The position numbers were made by a program, and so were the translations under genes. Shown here one piece after another: positions 9,283-17,965 of a stretch of DNA of 64,000 nucleotides (positions are counted from its first letter, which is position 1; each line of letters opens with the position of its first letter). This stretch comes from Arthrobacter sp. NicSoilC5 (GTDB taxonomy: Bacteria > Actinomycetota > Actinomycetes > Actinomycetales > Micrococcaceae), in contig NZ_AP024660.1 in the NCBI RefSeq assembly GCF_019977395.1, forward strand, positions 2,170,001 through 2,234,000. Reading direction: 5' to 3'. A model generated the notes under the pieces. That model was not told where the DNA came from. It made no database searches and saw only the letters and a program-made list of their open reading frames with translations.

Positions 9283-9344
9283 ATTGCTCTATAAGAGTTT
9301 TATCAACCTGTCGGCAGATCCGTCAACCACTTCCAGAAAAGGAA

Positions 9345-9356
9345 GAAAGCGGTTTC
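9345..9356. promoter_or_regulatory. LacI-type operator 2
   Basis: GAAAGCGGTTTC, the second copy of the same palindrome pattern, 76 bases from copy 1. It sits in the middle of the divergent region. Confidence 0.55.
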
Positions 9357-9414
9357 CGGGCCTTCCGCATGCAGCACCGGCAGCGCCGCCGGGAAAACGG
9401 CCGGGAAAAGGATA

Positions 9415-9426
9415 GAAATCGGTTTC
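9415..9426. promoter_or_regulatory. LacI-type operator 3
   Basis: GAAATCGGTTTC, the third copy, 70 bases from copy 2 and about 110 bases upstream of the lacI-type start. It may serve autoregulation or looping. Confidence 0.55.
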
Positions 9427-9535
9427 CCACTCCCGTATATGCTGTCTTCCAAAGCACCTGCCATGAAGGCCGGAGCCCCTGGACGCCAAGCAGTCCCGGG
9501 GGGCGCCGGCCGACGGCGCAAACGAAGGGTTCCCT

Positions 9536-10570
9536 ATGGCCAGGAAATCGGCAAGCGGCCGGATCGGCATCGCGGATGTCGCCGTCAAGGCGGGAGTCTC
9601 CCACGCCACCGTTTCGCGTGTCATGAACGGCAACTTCACCGTGGACCCGGACATCGCGGCCAGGGTCCGGGCGGCAGCCGCAGAGCTGAAGTACCAGCCC
9701 AACCCGGTGGGCCGCAGCCTGGCGCTGGGCAAGACGGACACCATCGGCATCGTGGTCCCGGACCTGGCCAACCCCACGTTCCAGGCGATCCTCCGCGGCC
9801 TGAGCCGGGCCGCTGCGCAGGACGGCTACCGGGTCCTCATTGCAGACTCGTTTGAAGTGTCCAGTGAGGAATCCATCCTGGCGGGTGAAGCGCGGCGGCG
9901 CTGCGACGGGCTGGTCCTCTGCGCCCCGCGCATGACTGACGCGGAACTCGAGGAGATTGCACCCTCACTCCACCCGCTGGTGCTGATCAACCGCACCACC
10001 ACGGCGCCGGGAGTCCCCAGCCTGGTGGTGGACTACGGCCAGGGCGTCCAGGACATCGCCGAACACCTGGTGGAACTCGGCCACACCCGCCTGGCCTTCC
10101 TGGCCGGCCCGCCCCGCAGCGCCTCCAATGAGATGCGGCTCAAAGGCCTGGAGACATTCAAGGCAGCCCACCCCGAAGTGGACGTCACCATGCTGGAGGG
10201 CGGATCGGACTTCGACACCGGACATGGGGCCGTGGATGCCGTCCTGGCCAGCGGGGCCACCGGAATCCTGGCCTTCAATGACCTGGTGGCCATGGGCCTG
10301 ATGAGCGGCCTCCATGAGCGGGGCCTGGACGTCCCCGGCGACATCTCGGTGACGGGCTTCGATGACATCCCCTTTGCCAGATATACGACGCCGGCGCTCA
10401 CCACCGGCGCCGTCCCCATCACCGAGCTGGGCGAGCAGGCATGGCACCAGCTCCGGGCGCTGATCCGCAAGGAAGGGAACGACACCCCCGGCGGCCGCTA
10501 CCAGCCGCGCCTGGAAGTCCGGGCCAGCACGGGACCGGCAAAGGCGCCGCGCAGCACGGTCCACGGCTGA
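9536..10570 (+). CDS. LacI family transcriptional regulator of the sugar-acid operon
   Basis: This 344-residue regulator has an N-terminal helix-turn-helix (IADVAVKAGVSHATVSRVMNG), the hinge helix (KYQPNPVGRSLALGKT) and a periplasmic-binding-protein-like sensor domain (residues about 65 to 340) that would bind a sugar-acid inducer. It is divergent from the five-gene catabolic operon and faces three matching operators, so local repression is the simplest reading. The inducer is unknown. The ATG at 9536 follows GAAGGG. It ends three bases from the convergent TetR gene. Confidence 0.88.
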   Translation: MARKSASGRIGIADVAVKAGVSHATVSRVMNGNFTVDPDIAARVRAAAAELKYQPNPVGRSLALGKTDTIGIVVPDLANPTFQAILRGLSRAAAQDGYRVLIADSFEVSSEESILAGEARRRCDGLVLCAPRMTDAELEEIAPSLHPLVLINRTTTAPGVPSLVVDYGQGVQDIAEHLVELGHTRLAFLAGPPRSASNEMRLKGLETFKAAHPEVDVTMLEGGSDFDTGHGAVDAVLASGATGILAFNDLVAMGLMSGLHERGLDVPGDISVTGFDDIPFARYTTPALTTGAVPITELGEQAWHQLRALIRKEGNDTPGGRYQPRLEVRASTGPAKAPRSTVHG

Positions 10571-10573
10571 TAC

Positions 10574-11164
10574 CTAGGCAGCCGGCGGCTTCAGGAGCAC
10601 ATCAATGAACTCGCGCAGCCCGTCCGCCACGTCCACGTCCTTGTCGTAGAGCCACTGCAGCTGCAGGCCGTCGGAGACTGCCACCACCAGCTTGGCCAGG
10701 TCGCCGGCGGGCAGGTCCGAGCGCGCCTCCCCGGCAGACTGGCGGCGTTCAATGTCTGCCGCCAGCACGTCAACCACCTCGGCGTAGCGCTCCTTGAAAT
10801 AGGCGTGCGAATCGTGCCCCGGGTCATTGGCAGTGGCTGACGCCACGGCATACAGCGTGGTAAGCCCGGGCTCACGGCGGTTCCGCTCCGCGGAGCGCAC
10901 CATCAGCGCCAACCCTGCCTCCTCGGCGCCCATTGCCGCGAGGCTGCGGCGGTCCCGCTCGGCCAGGACCGCCGTCAGCAGTTCCTGCTTGCCCCGGAAG
11001 TAGTGGAAAAGGGTGGCTTCCCTGACCCCCACCAGCTCTGCCACGCGCTTCAGCGCCGTGCCTTCAAAACCTTCAGTCGCGAAAACGTCCGTAGCCGTTT
11101 GGATGATCTGTTCGCGGCGTTCCGCTCCCTTGGCGTACTGGCCGCGCGGCTTTGATGAAGGCAT
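10574..11164 (-). CDS. TetR family transcriptional regulator
   Basis: This 196-residue TetR-type repressor has the usual N-terminal DNA-binding helices (REQIIQTATDVFATEGFEGTA... VREATLFHYFRGKQELL) and a variable ligand domain. It faces the MFS/GH3 pair across a 23-bp palindrome, so it probably represses that operon and itself until a glycoside-derived ligand binds. The ATG at 11164 was preferred; an in-frame GTG at 11182 would add six residues. Neither start has a clear ribosome site. Confidence 0.85.
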   Translation of the reverse strand: MPSSKPRGQYAKGAERREQIIQTATDVFATEGFEGTALKRVAELVGVREATLFHYFRGKQELLTAVLAERDRRSLAAMGAEEAGLALMVRSAERNRREPGLTTLYAVASATANDPGHDSHAYFKERYAEVVDVLAADIERRQSAGEARSDLPAGDLAKLVVAVSDGLQLQWLYDKDVDVADGLREFIDVLLKPPAA

Positions 11165-11193
11165 CTGGCCAGTGTATTTCACGTGGAATCGAC

Positions 11194-11216
11194 AAAACCT
11201 AGTCAGACTCGGTTTT
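11194..11216. promoter_or_regulatory. TetR-type operator palindrome
   Basis: Two 11-base arms, AAAACCTAGTC and GACTCGGTTTT, flank a central A. Ten of eleven pairs are complementary. It lies 30 bases upstream of the TetR start and about 60 bases upstream of the transporter start, the usual place for a TetR-family operator. Confidence 0.75.
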
Positions 11217-11273
11217 TACCGGTACCATCTTTCGCAGGGCCCAATGGAGGGCCACTTTTTGTCAGGAGGCACC

Positions 11274-12590
11274 GTGGCCGTCAAGACCATCACCGGGGAT
11301 TCAGCAGGGTTGCCTGCCGGAATCCCTTCAAGCAGCATTTCACCGTCCAGCACTGTTTCAGCCGCTCCCTCCGGAGCGCCCACCCGGACACCCCGCGCCT
11401 ACGTGATCGGCATGCCCATTGCCAGCGCCGGGCTTTGGATGGCCGTCCTCGCTCCGGCCCTGGTGGTGCTGGCCATCAAAGTTTCAGAAATCACCACACC
11501 GGAAACGCGTGCAGGTGCGCTCAGCCTGGTGGCCGGCGTCGGAGCCCTCATTGCGCTCCTGGCCAACCCCTTCTTCGGCCGGTTAAGTGACCGCACAACA
11601 TCCCGCTTCGGCATGCGCAAGCCGTGGATCGTGGGCGGGTCCCTGATTGGACTGGCATCCCTGGTCCTCCTGGGCTCCGCCACCAACGTCACCGGCGTCA
11701 TGGTTGCCTGGGTCATCGCCCAGCTCGGCTTCAATGCAGCGCTGGCGGCCCTGGTAGCCACGCTTCCGGACCAGACGGCACCCGCCGAACGCGGCCGCCT
11801 CTCAGGACTGATCGGGATGACCCTGCCGGTGGGCCTGGTCGCCGCCGCGTACTTCGCCCAACTGTTCGACAACGCTTTCCAGATGGCGGTGGTCCCCGGC
11901 GTCGTAGGGACCGCCGTGACGCTCATCTTCGCGTTCACCTTCAAGGACCGTGTACTGACGGAAAAGCCGGCCCCGCTGAACCTGAAGGAAATTGCCGGCT
12001 CCTTCTACTTCAACCCCCGCACCTACCCCGGCCTCGGCTGGGCCTGGTTCACCAAGTTCCTGGTGTACGTCGGCTACTGCGCCGGACTGCTCTACCTGCC
12101 CTACTTCTTCGCCGACCACCTGCACGTAGCAGAAACCGCAGTCCCGGCCCTGGTCTTCCAGGCCACCTTGGTCAGCTCGGCCGGAACCGTGGTCACCAGC
12201 ATCGCCGGCGGCTGGCTCAGCGACCGGATCGGCAAACGCAAAGCCATGGTCATCGCCTCCGCCATCATCATGATGGCTGGCCTGATTGTCATTGCCACCA
12301 GCAGCACCACGGACCAGGTCCTGGTGGGACAGGCCCTGGCCGGCCTGGGCCTCGGCTGCTTCGGGGCGGTCGATGTGGCCCTCATCGCGGACCTCCTGCC
12401 CGGGAGCCAAAGCGAGAACGCCAAGACCTTCGGCGTCTTCAACATCGCCCAGGCCCTGCCCCAGTCCCTGGTACCGGCCATCGCCTTCCCCGTCATCACC
12501 CTTGGCGGCTACCCCGCCCTCTTCATCGGCGGAGCCGTCGTCGGCATCATCGGCGCCGTCCTCGTCACCCGCATCAAAGGAGTCAAGTAA
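11274..12590 (+). CDS. MFS transporter, likely glycoside or sugar uptake
   Basis: This 438-residue integral membrane protein has about twelve hydrophobic segments. The conserved loop between segments 2 and 3 reads FFGRLSDRTTSRFGMRKPW (the family GxxxDRxxxRxGRR-like loop), and a second copy follows midway (GGWLSDRIGKRK). The layout resembles the sugar:cation symporter side of the superfamily. The GTG at 11274 was chosen because AGGAGG lies just before it; an in-frame ATG at 11244 has a poorer site. It abuts the GH3 gene, so it likely imports the beta-glucoside that enzyme splits. Confidence 0.8.
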   Translation: MAVKTITGDSAGLPAGIPSSSISPSSTVSAAPSGAPTRTPRAYVIGMPIASAGLWMAVLAPALVVLAIKVSEITTPETRAGALSLVAGVGALIALLANPFFGRLSDRTTSRFGMRKPWIVGGSLIGLASLVLLGSATNVTGVMVAWVIAQLGFNAALAALVATLPDQTAPAERGRLSGLIGMTLPVGLVAAAYFAQLFDNAFQMAVVPGVVGTAVTLIFAFTFKDRVLTEKPAPLNLKEIAGSFYFNPRTYPGLGWAWFTKFLVYVGYCAGLLYLPYFFADHLHVAETAVPALVFQATLVSSAGTVVTSIAGGWLSDRIGKRKAMVIASAIIMMAGLIVIATSSTTDQVLVGQALAGLGLGCFGAVDVALIADLLPGSQSENAKTFGVFNIAQALPQSLVPAIAFPVITLGGYPALFIGGAVVGIIGAVLVTRIKGVK

Positions 12591-15092
12591 ATGAATCCCA
12601 CGCTCTCCCCCGCCGTCACTGCTCCCCCCGCCGGTTCACCGGATGCCGAAGCGCGCCTCCTTGACCTGGCCAAGAGCCTCACCCTCGAAGAACAGATCCA
12701 GCTGCTGACCGGCGCTGACGTCTGGGCAACCCACTCCCTGCCCTCCATCGGCCTCTCCCGCGTGGTCATGTCCGACGGCCCGGCAGGTGTCCGCGGGGAA
12801 GACTTCGACGAGCGGCACGACTCCGTTTCCCTGCCGTCGTCGTCTGCCCTGTCCGCCACCTGGAGCGTGGAGACCGCCCGCCGCTACGGCCAGGTCCTGG
12901 GCCAGGAGGCTCGCCGCAAGGGCGTCCACGCAGTCCTGGGCCCCACCATCAACCTGCACCGGTCCCCGCTGGGCGGCCGCCACTTCGAGTGCATGAGCGA
13001 GGACCCCCGCCTGACCGCCACCATGGCGGCAGGGTACGTTGCCGGAGTCCAGTCCATGGGCGTAGGGGCAACACCCAAGCACTACATTGCCAACGAGGCC
13101 GAAACCGAGCGTTTCACGTCCAACTCAGTGGTGGACGAGCGCCCCCTGCGCGAGCTCTACCTTGCAGCCTTCGAGGACGCCATCACCGAGGCCCGCGCCT
13201 GGCTGGTGATGAGCTCCTACAACTCCATCAACGGCACCACCGCCAGCGAAAACGACCTGCTGAAGACGCCACTGTCCACCGAATGGGGCTTCGACGGCGT
13301 CGTCGTGTCCGACTGGACCGGTGTCCGATCGGTGGAGGCCGCCAACGCCAACCAGGATCTGGAGATGCCCGGGCCGGTGGGCCACTGGGGACCCAAGCTG
13401 CTGGCCGCCGTGAACGATGGCCGCGTGAGCAGGTCCGCGATCCTTGAAAAGGTGGTCCGTATCCTGCGGCTCGCCGCCCGCGTCGGCTCCCTCGAGGGCG
13501 TCTCCCCCTCCGTCACGGAGCTGCCGGCACCCCTGAATGCCGCCGCCGTCGCCCGCGAAGTGGCCGTGCGCGGCGCTGTGCTGGTGCGCAACAAGGACAG
13601 CCTGCTGCCGCTGGATCCGCAGGCGCTGGCGAGCGTCGCCATCAGCGGCCACAACGCGGAGGAGGCCCGCACCCAGGGCGGCGGCAGCGCCACCGTCATG
13701 CCCAAGCAGAACATCTCACCGCTTGAAGGCCTGCGCGCGGCGCTGCCCGAAGGCGTCCGCGTCAGTTACGCCCGCGGCGCCAAGGTGGCGGAAGGCCTGC
13801 AGCCCTTCCCCCGCACCTCGCTGCACAACCCCGTATCCGGCGTGCCCGGCCTGCGGGTGACCTTCCTGGCCGGCGACGGGACCGTCATCTCGGGTGAGGA
13901 CCGGCTGGCGTCGCACCTGATCTGGTTTGGCGTCGGCATCCCCGAGGGCGCAGCGGCCATCCGGATGGAAACGGAGTGGACCGCGCCGACGGCCGGCATC
14001 CACCACCTGGGCATCGGCACCGTCGGCCGGGTCCGCCTGTCCCTGAACGGTGACGAGGTGTTCAACGGCGGGCTCGAGGATGACACCGACGTGCTCGGCG
14101 CGGCCCTTTTCGACCCGCCCAAGACCGTCCACCCCGTCACCACCGACGCCGCCGGGGACGCGGTCCGCATTGAGGCCGTATACGACCTCCCCGCGGACCA
14201 GGTCATCCCCTTCACGGCCATCCTCCTGGGCGAGGAAACGGTGGTGGACGACCCGCAGGCAGAGATCGACGCCGCGGTGGAGGCTGCCCGGACCGCCGAT
14301 GTGGCGGTGGTGGTGGTGGGAACCAGTGCCGCCATCGAATCCGAGGGCTTTGACCGCAAGGACTTGGACCTTCCAGGCCGGCAGAACCAGCTGGTGGAAG
14401 CGGTGGCGGCGGTGAACCCGCGCACCGTGGTGGTGGTGAACTCCGGCTCGCCCGTCATCATGCCATGGCTGGACAAGGTGGGCGCCGTCCTGCTCGGCTG
14501 GTTTGGCGGCCAGGAATTCGGCCGTGCCATCGCCGACATCCTGCTGGGCGTCGAAGAGCCGGGCGGCCGCCTTCCCACCACCTGGCCTGCGGCCCTGGCC
14601 GACGTCCCGGTCCTGGACACCACCCCGGTGGACGGCAAGGTGGTGTACTCCGAGGGCATCCACGTCGGCTACCGTGCCTGGCTCAAGCAGCAAGCTTCGG
14701 GCGGTGCCGCACCGGCCCTTCCCTTCGGCTACGGCCTGGGCTACACCACGTTCGAGCTCGGCGCCCCGCATGCGCGGGAGTCGGTCCCGGCCGGCGCCGA
14801 CGTCGTCGTCCACGTTCCTGTCCGCAACACCGGCAGCCGGTCCGGCCGTGAAGTAGTGCAGGTGTACCTGGACCGGCCCGTATCCGCTGTGGAACGGCCT
14901 GTCCGCTGGCTGGCGGGCTACGCGGGCACCCACCTGGCGCCGGGCGGCACCGAGAGTGTGGAAGTCCGGATTCCGGCCCGCTCCTTTGCGCATTACGACG
15001 GCGGCTGGCAGTTTGAGCGCGGCACCTTCCGGATCCTCGTGGGCCGTCATGCCGAGGACGACTTCCAGGAATTGGCGATCGAGGTCCGCTAG
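12591..15092 (+). CDS. Glycoside hydrolase family 3 beta-glucosidase with PA14 domain
   Basis: This 833-residue GH3 enzyme has an N-terminal barrel with the nucleophile Asp in VVVSDWTG (about residue 240), the GH3 segments GPTINLHRSPLGGRHFE and TPKHYIANE, an inserted PA14-like domain (about 405-545), the second alpha/beta domain and a C-terminal fibronectin-III-like domain. There is no signal peptide, so it should act in the cytoplasm on an imported beta-glucoside. The start follows the transporter stop directly (TAAATG), with AAAGGAG inside the transporter gene. The stop overlaps the convergent GntR stop at CTAG. Confidence 0.9.
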   Translation: MNPTLSPAVTAPPAGSPDAEARLLDLAKSLTLEEQIQLLTGADVWATHSLPSIGLSRVVMSDGPAGVRGEDFDERHDSVSLPSSSALSATWSVETARRYGQVLGQEARRKGVHAVLGPTINLHRSPLGGRHFECMSEDPRLTATMAAGYVAGVQSMGVGATPKHYIANEAETERFTSNSVVDERPLRELYLAAFEDAITEARAWLVMSSYNSINGTTASENDLLKTPLSTEWGFDGVVVSDWTGVRSVEAANANQDLEMPGPVGHWGPKLLAAVNDGRVSRSAILEKVVRILRLAARVGSLEGVSPSVTELPAPLNAAAVAREVAVRGAVLVRNKDSLLPLDPQALASVAISGHNAEEARTQGGGSATVMPKQNISPLEGLRAALPEGVRVSYARGAKVAEGLQPFPRTSLHNPVSGVPGLRVTFLAGDGTVISGEDRLASHLIWFGVGIPEGAAAIRMETEWTAPTAGIHHLGIGTVGRVRLSLNGDEVFNGGLEDDTDVLGAALFDPPKTVHPVTTDAAGDAVRIEAVYDLPADQVIPFTAILLGEETVVDDPQAEIDAAVEAARTADVAVVVVGTSAAIESEGFDRKDLDLPGRQNQLVEAVAAVNPRTVVVVNSGSPVIMPWLDKVGAVLLGWFGGQEFGRAIADILLGVEEPGGRLPTTWPAALADVPVLDTTPVDGKVVYSEGIHVGYRAWLKQQASGGAAPALPFGYGLGYTTFELGAPHARESVPAGADVVVHVPVRNTGSRSGREVVQVYLDRPVSAVERPVRWLAGYAGTHLAPGGTESVEVRIPARSFAHYDGGWQFERGTFRILVGRHAEDDFQELAIEVR

Positions 15093-15808
15093 CCCACTGT
15101 GCCGGGCTGGGCGGGGTTATCCCTGCCCAGCCCGGCTTCTTTGTAGAACCCTTTGATATGGCCCGACACCAGCTCCGCCGCCCGGCCGCCGTCGCCGTTC
15201 CTGACCGCAGCCAGGATGGCGTGGTGCTCGGCGTGCAGGCGCGAGGCAGTTGCCTTCCAGTCCGGCAGGTTGCCCGTCAGTTCCGCGGCGTACCCCTGGA
15301 TGGATTCGCGGAGCGAGCCCATCATGGCGCTGACCACTGCGTTGCCTGCGGCGTTGGCCAGGGCCAGGTGGAACCGGACATCGAGGGCCAGGAATTCGCC
15401 CACGGGCAGGCCTTCCGGAGCGTCCATCGCCGCCAGGAGCGTGGCCGCATCCTCAAGCTGCGGCGCATCCCGTCGGGCCCTCGCAGCAGCCCACGACTCC
15501 AGCAGGACCCGGGTCTCCACAATGTCCGCCACGGGCAGGTGCTGGGTGGCCACGTGCAGCCGAAGGGCTGAGCCGAGGGCGGCGGTGGGATCCGAGATCA
15601 CCACTGTCCCGGCATCCGGGCCGGAGCCAACGCCGGACCGCACCACGCCCATGGCTTCAAGAATCCGGATGGCCTCCCGCACGGAGGTCCGGGAGACCTG
15701 GAGCTGTTCTGCCAGCGCGCGCTCCGCCGGGAGCCTGCCGCCTACGGCCAGGTCGCAGGCTGACAGCCGATCCTCGATCCAGTGCAAAACCAGCTGGTGG
15801 GTGCGCAT
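15089..15808 (-). CDS. lldR: GntR/FadR family regulator, LldR-like
   Basis: This 239-residue protein has a winged helix ([32 protein letters not shown]) followed by an FCD ligand domain (about 95-230), the layout of LldR and FadR. It is divergent from an L-lactate dehydrogenase gene, and both known LldR-type half-sites (TGGT-N3-ACCA) occur twice between them. It should repress lactate oxidation until lactate binds. The ATG at 15808 was chosen; the frame stays open upstream but crosses the operators. Its last codons contain the terminator hairpin of the GH3 gene. Confidence 0.82.
   Translation of the reverse strand: MRTHQLVLHWIEDRLSACDLAVGGRLPAERALAEQLQVSRTSVREAIRILEAMGVVRSGVGSGPDAGTVVISDPTAALGSALRLHVATQHLPVADIVETRVLLESWAAARARRDAPQLEDAATLLAAMDAPEGLPVGEFLALDVRFHLALANAAGNAVVSAMMGSLRESIQGYAAELTGNLPDWKATASRLHAEHHAILAAVRNGDGGRAAELVSGHIKGFYKEAGLGRDNPAQPGTVG
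15101..15136 (+). terminator. Terminator hairpin of the MFS/GH3 operon, inside the convergent gene
   Basis: A perfect 12-bp GC stem (GCCGGGCTGGGC and its complement) with a 12-base loop lies nine bases after the GH3 stop and is followed by TTCTTTG. It falls inside the 3' coding end of the convergent GntR gene. Confidence 0.6.
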
Positions 15809-15827
15809 ACCAAAAATAGTAGTTGAT

Positions 15828-15840
15828 GTGGTTGGACCAC
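15828..15840. promoter_or_regulatory. LldR-type operator 1
   Basis: GTGGTTGGACCAC is a perfect palindrome around three central bases (TGGT-N3-ACCA). It lies 20 bases upstream of the regulator start and is 25 bases from the second copy. Confidence 0.75.
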
Positions 15841-15853
15841 ATGTCCTAGAGTG

Positions 15854-15864
15854 TGGTTGGACCA
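15854..15864. promoter_or_regulatory. LldR-type operator 2
   Basis: TGGTTGGACCA, identical to the core of operator 1, ends two bases before the ribosome site of the lactate dehydrogenase gene, so binding here could block its transcription or initiation. Confidence 0.75.
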
Positions 15865-15875
15865 TAGGAGGACCC

Positions 15876-17225
15876 ATGACCCACACCATCCAGCCCAACA
15901 ACCCGGAGGCTACCCCGGCTCCGGAGGCCACGGACGTCCCCGCAGCCCCGGCACCTGCCAAGGCTCCGTCGTCGGCTGCCCTTCCCGGTTTGGTGCCTCC
16001 AGCACTCAAGCGCCGCGTCCCCAAGTACTCGGACCTGGCGCCCCTGATGCAGTTCAAGAAGCCCGGATTCAGCAAGGCTGCCCGGCTGCAGCGGGCCAGC
16101 ACCATTTGGGAACTCCGCGACATCGCCAAACGCCGCACCCCGAAGGCGCCCTTCGACTACACGGACGGCGCCGCCGAAGAGGAAATCACCCTCCGCCGCG
16201 CCCGCCAGGCTTTCCTGGACATCGAGTTCCGTCCGGGCATCCTGCGGAACGTCTCCAGCATCGACCTCAGCACCGAGATCCTGGGCAAGCCGTCGCGGCT
16301 GCCGGTCGGCATCGCCCCCACCGGCTTCACCCGGATGATGCAGTCCGAGGGCGAGTACGCCGGCTCCCAGGCCGCGGAAGCCGCCGGCATTCCCTACACG
16401 CTGTCCACCATGGGCACCGCCTCCATCGAGGATGTGGCCGCCGCCGCGCCCAACGGCCGCAACTGGTTCCAGCTGTACCTGTGGACGGACCGGGACCGCT
16501 CGCTGGAACTGATCGAACGCGCTGCCAGGGCAGGCAACGACACCCTCATGGTCACGGTTGACACCGCCGTGGCCGGTGCCCGGCTCCGGGACGTCCGCAA
16601 CGGTATGACCATCCCGCCGGCGCTGACGCTCAAGACCGTCCTGGACGCCTCCTACCGGCCGGCCTGGTGGTTCAACTTCCTGACCCATGAGCCCCTGACG
16701 TTCGCCTCACTGTCCCGCTACACCGGCACGGTGGCGGACCTGATCAACTCGATGTTCGATCCCACCCTGACCTTCGGGGACCTGGACTGGCTGCGGGAAA
16801 CCTGGAAGGGCAAGCTGGTTGTCAAGGGCATCCAGACGGTGGAGGACGCCCGCCGCGTGGTGGATCACGGCGCCGACGGCATCATCCTGTCCAACCACGG
16901 GGGACGCCAGCTGGACCGGGCCCCTATCCCGTTCCATCTGCTCCCCGAGGTCAAGCAGGCCTTCGCTGCGGACAACGCCACGGCGGCCATCATGCTGGAC
17001 ACCGGGATCATGAGCGGCGCGGACATCGTGGCGGCGCTGGCCCTGGGCGCCGACTTCACGCTGATCGGCCGCGCCTACCTTTACGGACTGATGGCCGGCG
17101 GCCGCGCAGGCGTGGACCGGACCCTGCAGATCCTGGAAAAGGACATGGCCCGCACCATGGCCCTCCTGGGTGTCAGCCGCGTTTCCGAACTCACCCCGGA
17201 GCACGTGCGGCTGCTGGCCAGGTAG
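15876..17225 (+). CDS. lldD: FMN-dependent L-lactate dehydrogenase (alpha-hydroxy-acid oxidase family)
   Basis: This 449-residue flavoenzyme oxidises L-lactate to pyruvate at the membrane. Family marks are the N-terminal FMN-site [20 protein letters not shown], the QLYLWTDRD strand, the catalytic His in SNHGGRQLD and the C-terminal phosphate-binding [20 protein letters not shown]. About 55 residues at the N terminus are Pro/Ala-rich and not conserved. The ATG at 15876 follows TAGGAGGA. Context with an LldR-like regulator supports lactate over glycolate or mandelate as substrate. Confidence 0.85.
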   Translation: MTHTIQPNNPEATPAPEATDVPAAPAPAKAPSSAALPGLVPPALKRRVPKYSDLAPLMQFKKPGFSKAARLQRASTIWELRDIAKRRTPKAPFDYTDGAAEEEITLRRARQAFLDIEFRPGILRNVSSIDLSTEILGKPSRLPVGIAPTGFTRMMQSEGEYAGSQAAEAAGIPYTLSTMGTASIEDVAAAAPNGRNWFQLYLWTDRDRSLELIERAARAGNDTLMVTVDTAVAGARLRDVRNGMTIPPALTLKTVLDASYRPAWWFNFLTHEPLTFASLSRYTGTVADLINSMFDPTLTFGDLDWLRETWKGKLVVKGIQTVEDARRVVDHGADGIILSNHGGRQLDRAPIPFHLLPEVKQAFAADNATAAIMLDTGIMSGADIVAALALGADFTLIGRAYLYGLMAGGRAGVDRTLQILEKDMARTMALLGVSRVSELTPEHVRLLAR

Positions 17226-17248
17226 GCCCTGCTTCTTCCGGCCGGGCC

Positions 17249-17896
17249 CTACTTCTTGCGTCCGAATTTCGGCAGGTTGGGGAGGCTGGCCAACAGGTCG
17301 GCCGCCTTGGTGGCCGCCCGGCCAACGGTGCGTCCGATCTGCTGCGGAACGGTATCGTCGCTCAGCGGGGCGGCTGTCCCGCCGGGAATCACGACGGCGG
17401 GGCTCAGCTCGGCGCCTTCCCGCACCAGCAGGGGCGCGGGGACCTCTTCCCGGGGTTTCTGCGTCACCGCCGGCTGCGCCGCCCTGGGGGCCGGCGGCAA
17501 CGAAGCGGCCGCAGCGGCAACGCCCTCCTGCAGGTGGGCGGGGACTTCCGGGGCGGCCTCTGCCTGCGCGGCGGGTGACGGGACTGCTGCTGACTGGTCC
17601 GCGCCGGACGGTGCGGCGGCGGCGCTGCCGGCGGTGCCGACGTCGAACGTTTCCAGCCAGCTGGCGATGCCTTCCAGCGGTCCCCGGTTCAAGGCGTAGT
17701 AGCGCTTCTGGCCCTGCGCCCGCATGCTGACCAGCTGCGCTTCACGGAGGACTTTCAGGTGCTTGGAAATGGTGGGCTGGCTCGCCGCCAGTTCCTCCAC
17801 CAGTTCCCCCACGGCTTTATCTCCTGCCCGAAGGGCCACCAGGATGTCCCGCCGGGTGGATTCCGCTATGACGGCAAATACGTCGTCTGTCACCAT
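17249..17896 (-). CDS. ArsR family regulator with long disordered C-terminal tail
   Basis: Residues 1 to about 85 are an ArsR-type winged helix (FAVIAESTRRDILVALR and SQPTISKHLKVLREAQLV). No cysteine is present, so it is unlikely to be a classical metal sensor. Residues from about 90 to the end are Ala/Pro-rich, of low complexity, and finish with a basic KFGRKK. The family is usually about 100-120 residues; this is 215. The ATG at 17896 is only one base after GGGAGG, so GTG at 17893 or an upstream ATG at 17932 is also possible. Target genes are unknown. Confidence 0.75.
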   Translation of the reverse strand: MVTDDVFAVIAESTRRDILVALRAGDKAVGELVEELAASQPTISKHLKVLREAQLVSMRAQGQKRYYALNRGPLEGIASWLETFDVGTAGSAAAAPSGADQSAAVPSPAAQAEAAPEVPAHLQEGVAAAAASLPPAPRAAQPAVTQKPREEVPAPLLVREGAELSPAVVIPGGTAAPLSDDTVPQQIGRTVGRAATKAADLLASLPNLPKFGRKK

Positions 17897-17911
17897 GCCT
17901 CCCACCCTAGC

Positions 17912-17923
17912 GACATATACGTC
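17912..17923. promoter_or_regulatory. Small imperfect palindrome upstream of the ArsR-type gene
   Basis: GACATATACGTC pairs in five of six positions and lies 16 bases before the preferred start. It may be an autoregulatory site or a -10 region; the evidence is position only. Confidence 0.3.
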
Positions 17924-17965
17924 TAAAGGCATCAACTATTTCGGCGGCGCAAAGTTCCGGCTTGA

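Larger units (their letters stand above)
9181..9535. promoter_or_regulatory. Divergent regulatory region between the sugar-acid operon and its LacI gene
   Basis: This 355-base gap has no gene. It holds three copies of a GAAANCGNTTTC palindrome, described separately, and an A/T-rich stretch next to the first copy that probably contains the operon promoter. I could not assign -35 and -10 boxes with confidence. The LacI ribosome site GAAGGG lies at its right end. Confidence 0.7.

Noticed and set aside
11183-11590. A plus-strand frame at the start of the transporter
   Set aside because: Shadow frame; the transporter frame has membrane segments and AGGAGG before its start.
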